Shown: in pieces, positions 59,373-62,221 of the stretch
Layout of the letters: every line of letters starts with the position of its first letter
Position numbering within the stretch: the stretch's first letter is position 1
Assembly (NCBI GenBank): GCA_947455205.1
Contig: CANGNF010000030.1
Span: forward strand, 1-62,221
Direction: 5' to 3'
DNA length: 62,221 nt
DNA from: Acetobacteraceae bacterium
GTDB lineage: Bacteria > Pseudomonadota > Alphaproteobacteria > Acetobacterales > Acetobacteraceae
Translations under genes and position numbers: made by a program
The notes under the pieces: generated by a model
The model's database searches: none
Told to the model about the DNA's origin: nothing
What the model saw: only the letters and a program-made list of their open reading frames with translations

Positions 59373-59510
59373 TGCGCGTCCTGGTCGTTACATGGCGGGG
59401 CTTCGCCCCTGGCGGTGCGATGCCGTTCGGCTCGCATCAATCCCGAAAACGGTCCGGGGATCAAGCCCGGGCCGGGTGAAATACCGGCCGTCAGCCGGCG
59501 GAAAGCGTCT

Positions 59511-60110
59511 TCACCGCACCAGCGGCCCGACATGCTGGCCGGCATTGGCCAGCGCGCCACCGCGGGCGGCATCCTCCAGCGTGCGGAAGAAGGTGTAGTT
59601 GATGGTGATGGTGCGGATGCCCGCGGTGTTGGGGTCGCGCGTGATCTCCGGGTCCACCCAGAAGGTCAGCGGCATTTCCGCCTGCTGGCCCGGTGCCAGG
59701 GTCTGCTCGTTGAAGCAGAAGCAGGCGGTCTTGTGGAAATAGCGGCCGACCACTTCCGGCGTGACGTTGTAGGTGGCCACGCCCGTGGTCGCCTCGGCGG
59801 CGGTCGAGGTCGCGGTGTAGAAGGCCATGCCCTCCTCGCCCACGCGCAGCGGCATGCTCCGGCGCTCGGGCGCAAAGCGCCAGGGCAGGCCGGGATTCAC
59901 GTTGGCGTTGAAGCGGATGGTCATGGTCACGTCGCCGGCGCCGGGCGCCCGGGCCGCGCCTTCCTGCACCGTGCCGTTGTAGCCGGTGGCCGCGCAGAAG
60001 ATCCGGTACAGCGGCACCGAGGCGAAGGCCAGGCCGAGCATGCCCAGCACCCCGACCCCGACACCCAGGCCCATCCGGCGGTTGCGACGCTGCAGCTGGC
60101 TCCGGTCCAT
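59511..60110 (-). CDS. ctaG: Cytochrome c oxidase assembly protein CtaG/Cox11
   Basis: A 199-residue copper chaperone. One N-terminal membrane helix (LGVGVGVLGMLGLAFASVPL) is followed by YRIFCAATGYNGT, the periplasmic domain, and the copper-binding KTACFCFNEQTL (CFCF) motif. It delivers copper to the CuB site of CoxA. ATG 60110 gives MDRSQLQRRNRRMGLG; the longer open frame upstream runs into the small coxF-like gene. It lies 8 bases after that gene. Confidence 0.95.
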   Translation of the reverse strand: MDRSQLQRRNRRMGLGVGVGVLGMLGLAFASVPLYRIFCAATGYNGTVQEGAARAPGAGDVTMTIRFNANVNPGLPWRFAPERRSMPLRVGEEGMAFYTATSTAAEATTGVATYNVTPEVVGRYFHKTACFCFNEQTLAPGQQAEMPLTFWVDPEITRDPNTAGIRTITINYTFFRTLEDAARGGALANAGQHVGPLVR

Positions 60111-60118
60111 CGGCGGCC

Positions 60119-60244
60119 TCAGTGGACGAACTTGGCGATGGTGATGAAGTAGAACAGCACCACCAGCCCCACCAGCGCGCCGAGCATGGCCCAGTTGCGC
60201 TGGCGGCGGCGGCGGTTGAGGGCGGTTCGTTCCTCGGGGGTCAT
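60119..60244 (-). CDS. 41-residue CoxF-like membrane peptide
   Basis: A small frame between ctaB and ctaG: MTPEERTALNRRRRQRN, then a single hydrophobic helix WAMLGALVGLVVLFYFITIA, ending KFVH. ATG 60244 overlaps the ctaB TGA (ATGA) and the stop is 8 bases before ctaG, so position and coupling argue for a real gene. Short one-helix proteins in this place in alphaproteobacterial oxidase operons are sometimes called CoxF; the role is not established. Arg-rich cytoplasmic side, N-in topology expected. Confidence 0.8.
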   Translation of the reverse strand: MTPEERTALNRRRRQRNWAMLGALVGLVVLFYFITIAKFVH

Positions 60245-61191
60245 CGCAGCACCAAGTGTTCGGCCGCCAGCGCCGCGAACAGCAGCGCCAGGTACAGCAG
60301 GGAAAAGCGGAAGGTGCGCCGCGCCGGCGCGTCATTGGTCAGGCTGCGACCGGTGGGGTCCTGCGGGTCGCGCCAGACCGTCACGGCGTAGTACAGGAAG
60401 CCGAGGCCAAGCAGCCCCGCCACCACGGCATAGGCCGGGCCGGCAAAGCCGAGCAGCCAGGGCGCCAGGCCCAGCGGCGCCAGCAGCACGGTGTAGAGCA
60501 GGATCTGCTTGCGGGTTTCCCGCGCGCCGGAAACCACCGGCAGCATCGGCACGCCGGCGCGTTCATAGTCGGCATGCGCCCACAGGCTCAGCGCCCAGAA
60601 ATGCGGCGGTGTCCAGATGAAAATGATGGCGAACAGCACCAGCGGCTCCAGCGTCACGCTGCCGGTCACCGCCGCCCAGCCGATCACCGGCGGGAAGGCA
60701 CCGGCGGCGCCGCCGATGACGATGTTCTGCGGCGTCCGCCGCTTCAGCCACATGGTGTAGACGAAGACATAGAAGCCGATGCTGAGCGCCAGCACCGCGC
60801 CGGCCACCCAGTTGGTCGCCAGCCCCATGACGCAGACCGACAGCACGCTGAGGAAGATGCCGTAGCCCAGCGCCGCGCCGGGCTCGATCTTGCCGGACGG
60901 GATCGGCCGCGACTGGGTGCGGCGCATGACGGCGTCGATGTCGCGGTCGTACCACATGTTGATGGCACCGGCGGCGCCGGCGGCGACCGCGATGCACAGG
61001 ATGGCCGTGGCCGCCAGCACCGGGTGCAGGTGTCCCGGCGCCACCACCAGCCCGACCAGGCCGGTGAAGACGACGAGCGTCATGACCCGCGGCTTCAGCA
61101 GCTGGAACCAGTCGCGGACCTCGGAGGGGTCCTCGGAATAGGGAAGGGGGGCAACGCCCCCCTTCGTGTGTTCAGCCATGGTATGGGCCAT
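60241..61191 (-). CDS. ctaB: Protoheme IX farnesyltransferase (heme O synthase)
   Basis: A 316-residue UbiA-family prenyltransferase with about nine hydrophobic segments. The first Asp-rich site is NMWYDRDIDAVMRRTQSRPI and the second is in ADYERAGVPMLPVVSG. WTPPHFWALSLW is characteristic of CtaB/CyoE. It farnesylates protoheme to heme O, the precursor of heme a. ATG 61191 or 61179 could be the start. A strong GC hairpin lies in the first codons (61143-61165). It is 27 bases downstream of coxA. Confidence 0.95.
   Translation of the reverse strand: MAHTMAEHTKGGVAPLPYSEDPSEVRDWFQLLKPRVMTLVVFTGLVGLVVAPGHLHPVLAATAILCIAVAAGAAGAINMWYDRDIDAVMRRTQSRPIPSGKIEPGAALGYGIFLSVLSVCVMGLATNWVAGAVLALSIGFYVFVYTMWLKRRTPQNIVIGGAAGAFPPVIGWAAVTGSVTLEPLVLFAIIFIWTPPHFWALSLWAHADYERAGVPMLPVVSGARETRKQILLYTVLLAPLGLAPWLLGFAGPAYAVVAGLLGLGFLYYAVTVWRDPQDPTGRSLTNDAPARRTFRFSLLYLALLFAALAAEHLVLR
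61143..61165 (-). promoter_or_regulatory. Strong hairpin in the 5' coding region of ctaB
   Basis: A perfect 10-bp inverted repeat, GAAGGGGGGC (61143-61152) with GCCCCCCTTC (61156-61165), has a 3-base loop. It begins 26 bases inside the ctaB frame counted from ATG 61191, or 14 from ATG 61179. In mRNA this would be very stable and may slow initiation or separate ctaB expression from coxA. Confidence 0.5.
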
Positions 61192-61218
61192 CCGGATAAA
61201 CCCCTGCGTTCATCCGCC

Positions 61219-62221
<1,003 letters not shown>

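Overview
This window is about 62 kb of very GC-rich (roughly 70%) chromosomal DNA, densely coding on both strands, with no rRNA, tRNA, phage, IS element or CRISPR array that I could find. The gene content points to an alphaproteobacterium of the Acetobacteraceae type (Roseomonas-like). The signs are an aa3-oxidase assembly cluster with ctaB, ctaG, coxC, a DUF983 gene and SURF1, a DUF1674 (SDHAF4-like) gene, and four Bug-family (TctC) periplasmic receptors with no TctA/TctB partners. The taxonomic placement is an inference from gene content, not from a marker phylogeny.

Layout. 1-5860: the end of etfA, a 3-hydroxybutyryl-CoA dehydrogenase, a flavin-binding stress protein, an enolase-superfamily enzyme, glucokinase, and an HxlR regulator overlapping a MATE exporter. 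5861-9638: two Bug receptors, an SDR dehydrogenase and a 3-hydroxyacyl-CoA dehydrogenase-like enzyme. 9641-9975: an array of 26-bp mini-hairpin repeats. 9985-14087: a SoxC-type sulfite dehydrogenase with its cytochrome c, an HldE heptose kinase whose nucleotidyltransferase half is degenerate, and a metallophosphatase. 14156-21059: two degenerate GGDEF/EAL-like proteins, then an ABC exporter whose ATPase and permease genes flank a TPR/O-GlcNAc-transferase-like glycosyltransferase, then a histidine phosphatase. 21083-27079: a sensor kinase, response regulator and DegQ/S-like lipoprotein protease, then the HrpB helicase. 27165-33084: a hyuA-hyuB-Bug-MFS operon.

33085-47022 carries remnants of a conserved alphaproteobacterial order (DUF1674, rsmB, rpe, heparinase II/III, purH). 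It has been opened by cytochrome b561, GT39 and GT-C membrane glycosyltransferase, methyltransferase, GT4 and Bug genes. A chlorite dismutase-family gene there sits between copies of a structured intergenic repeat. 47100-53570: rmuC, a CNT-type nucleoside transporter, two paralogous membrane proteins, and an RpiR regulator-aminotransferase-amino-acid receptor operon. 53661-55841: CsbD with a strong terminator, a secreted duplicated-domain protein and a K+/H+ antiporter. 55954-62221 (minus strand): coxA (partial), ctaB, a 41-residue coxF-like gene, ctaG, coxC, DUF983, SURF1 and an M32 carboxypeptidase, which together encode cytochrome oxidase and its heme/copper assembly.

The most unusual content is in three families of intergenic or in-frame hairpin repeats, one with a compensatory stem change, and in the degenerate GGDEF/EAL-ABC-glycosyltransferase block. 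A two-site palindromic operator lies over the start of the HxlR regulator.
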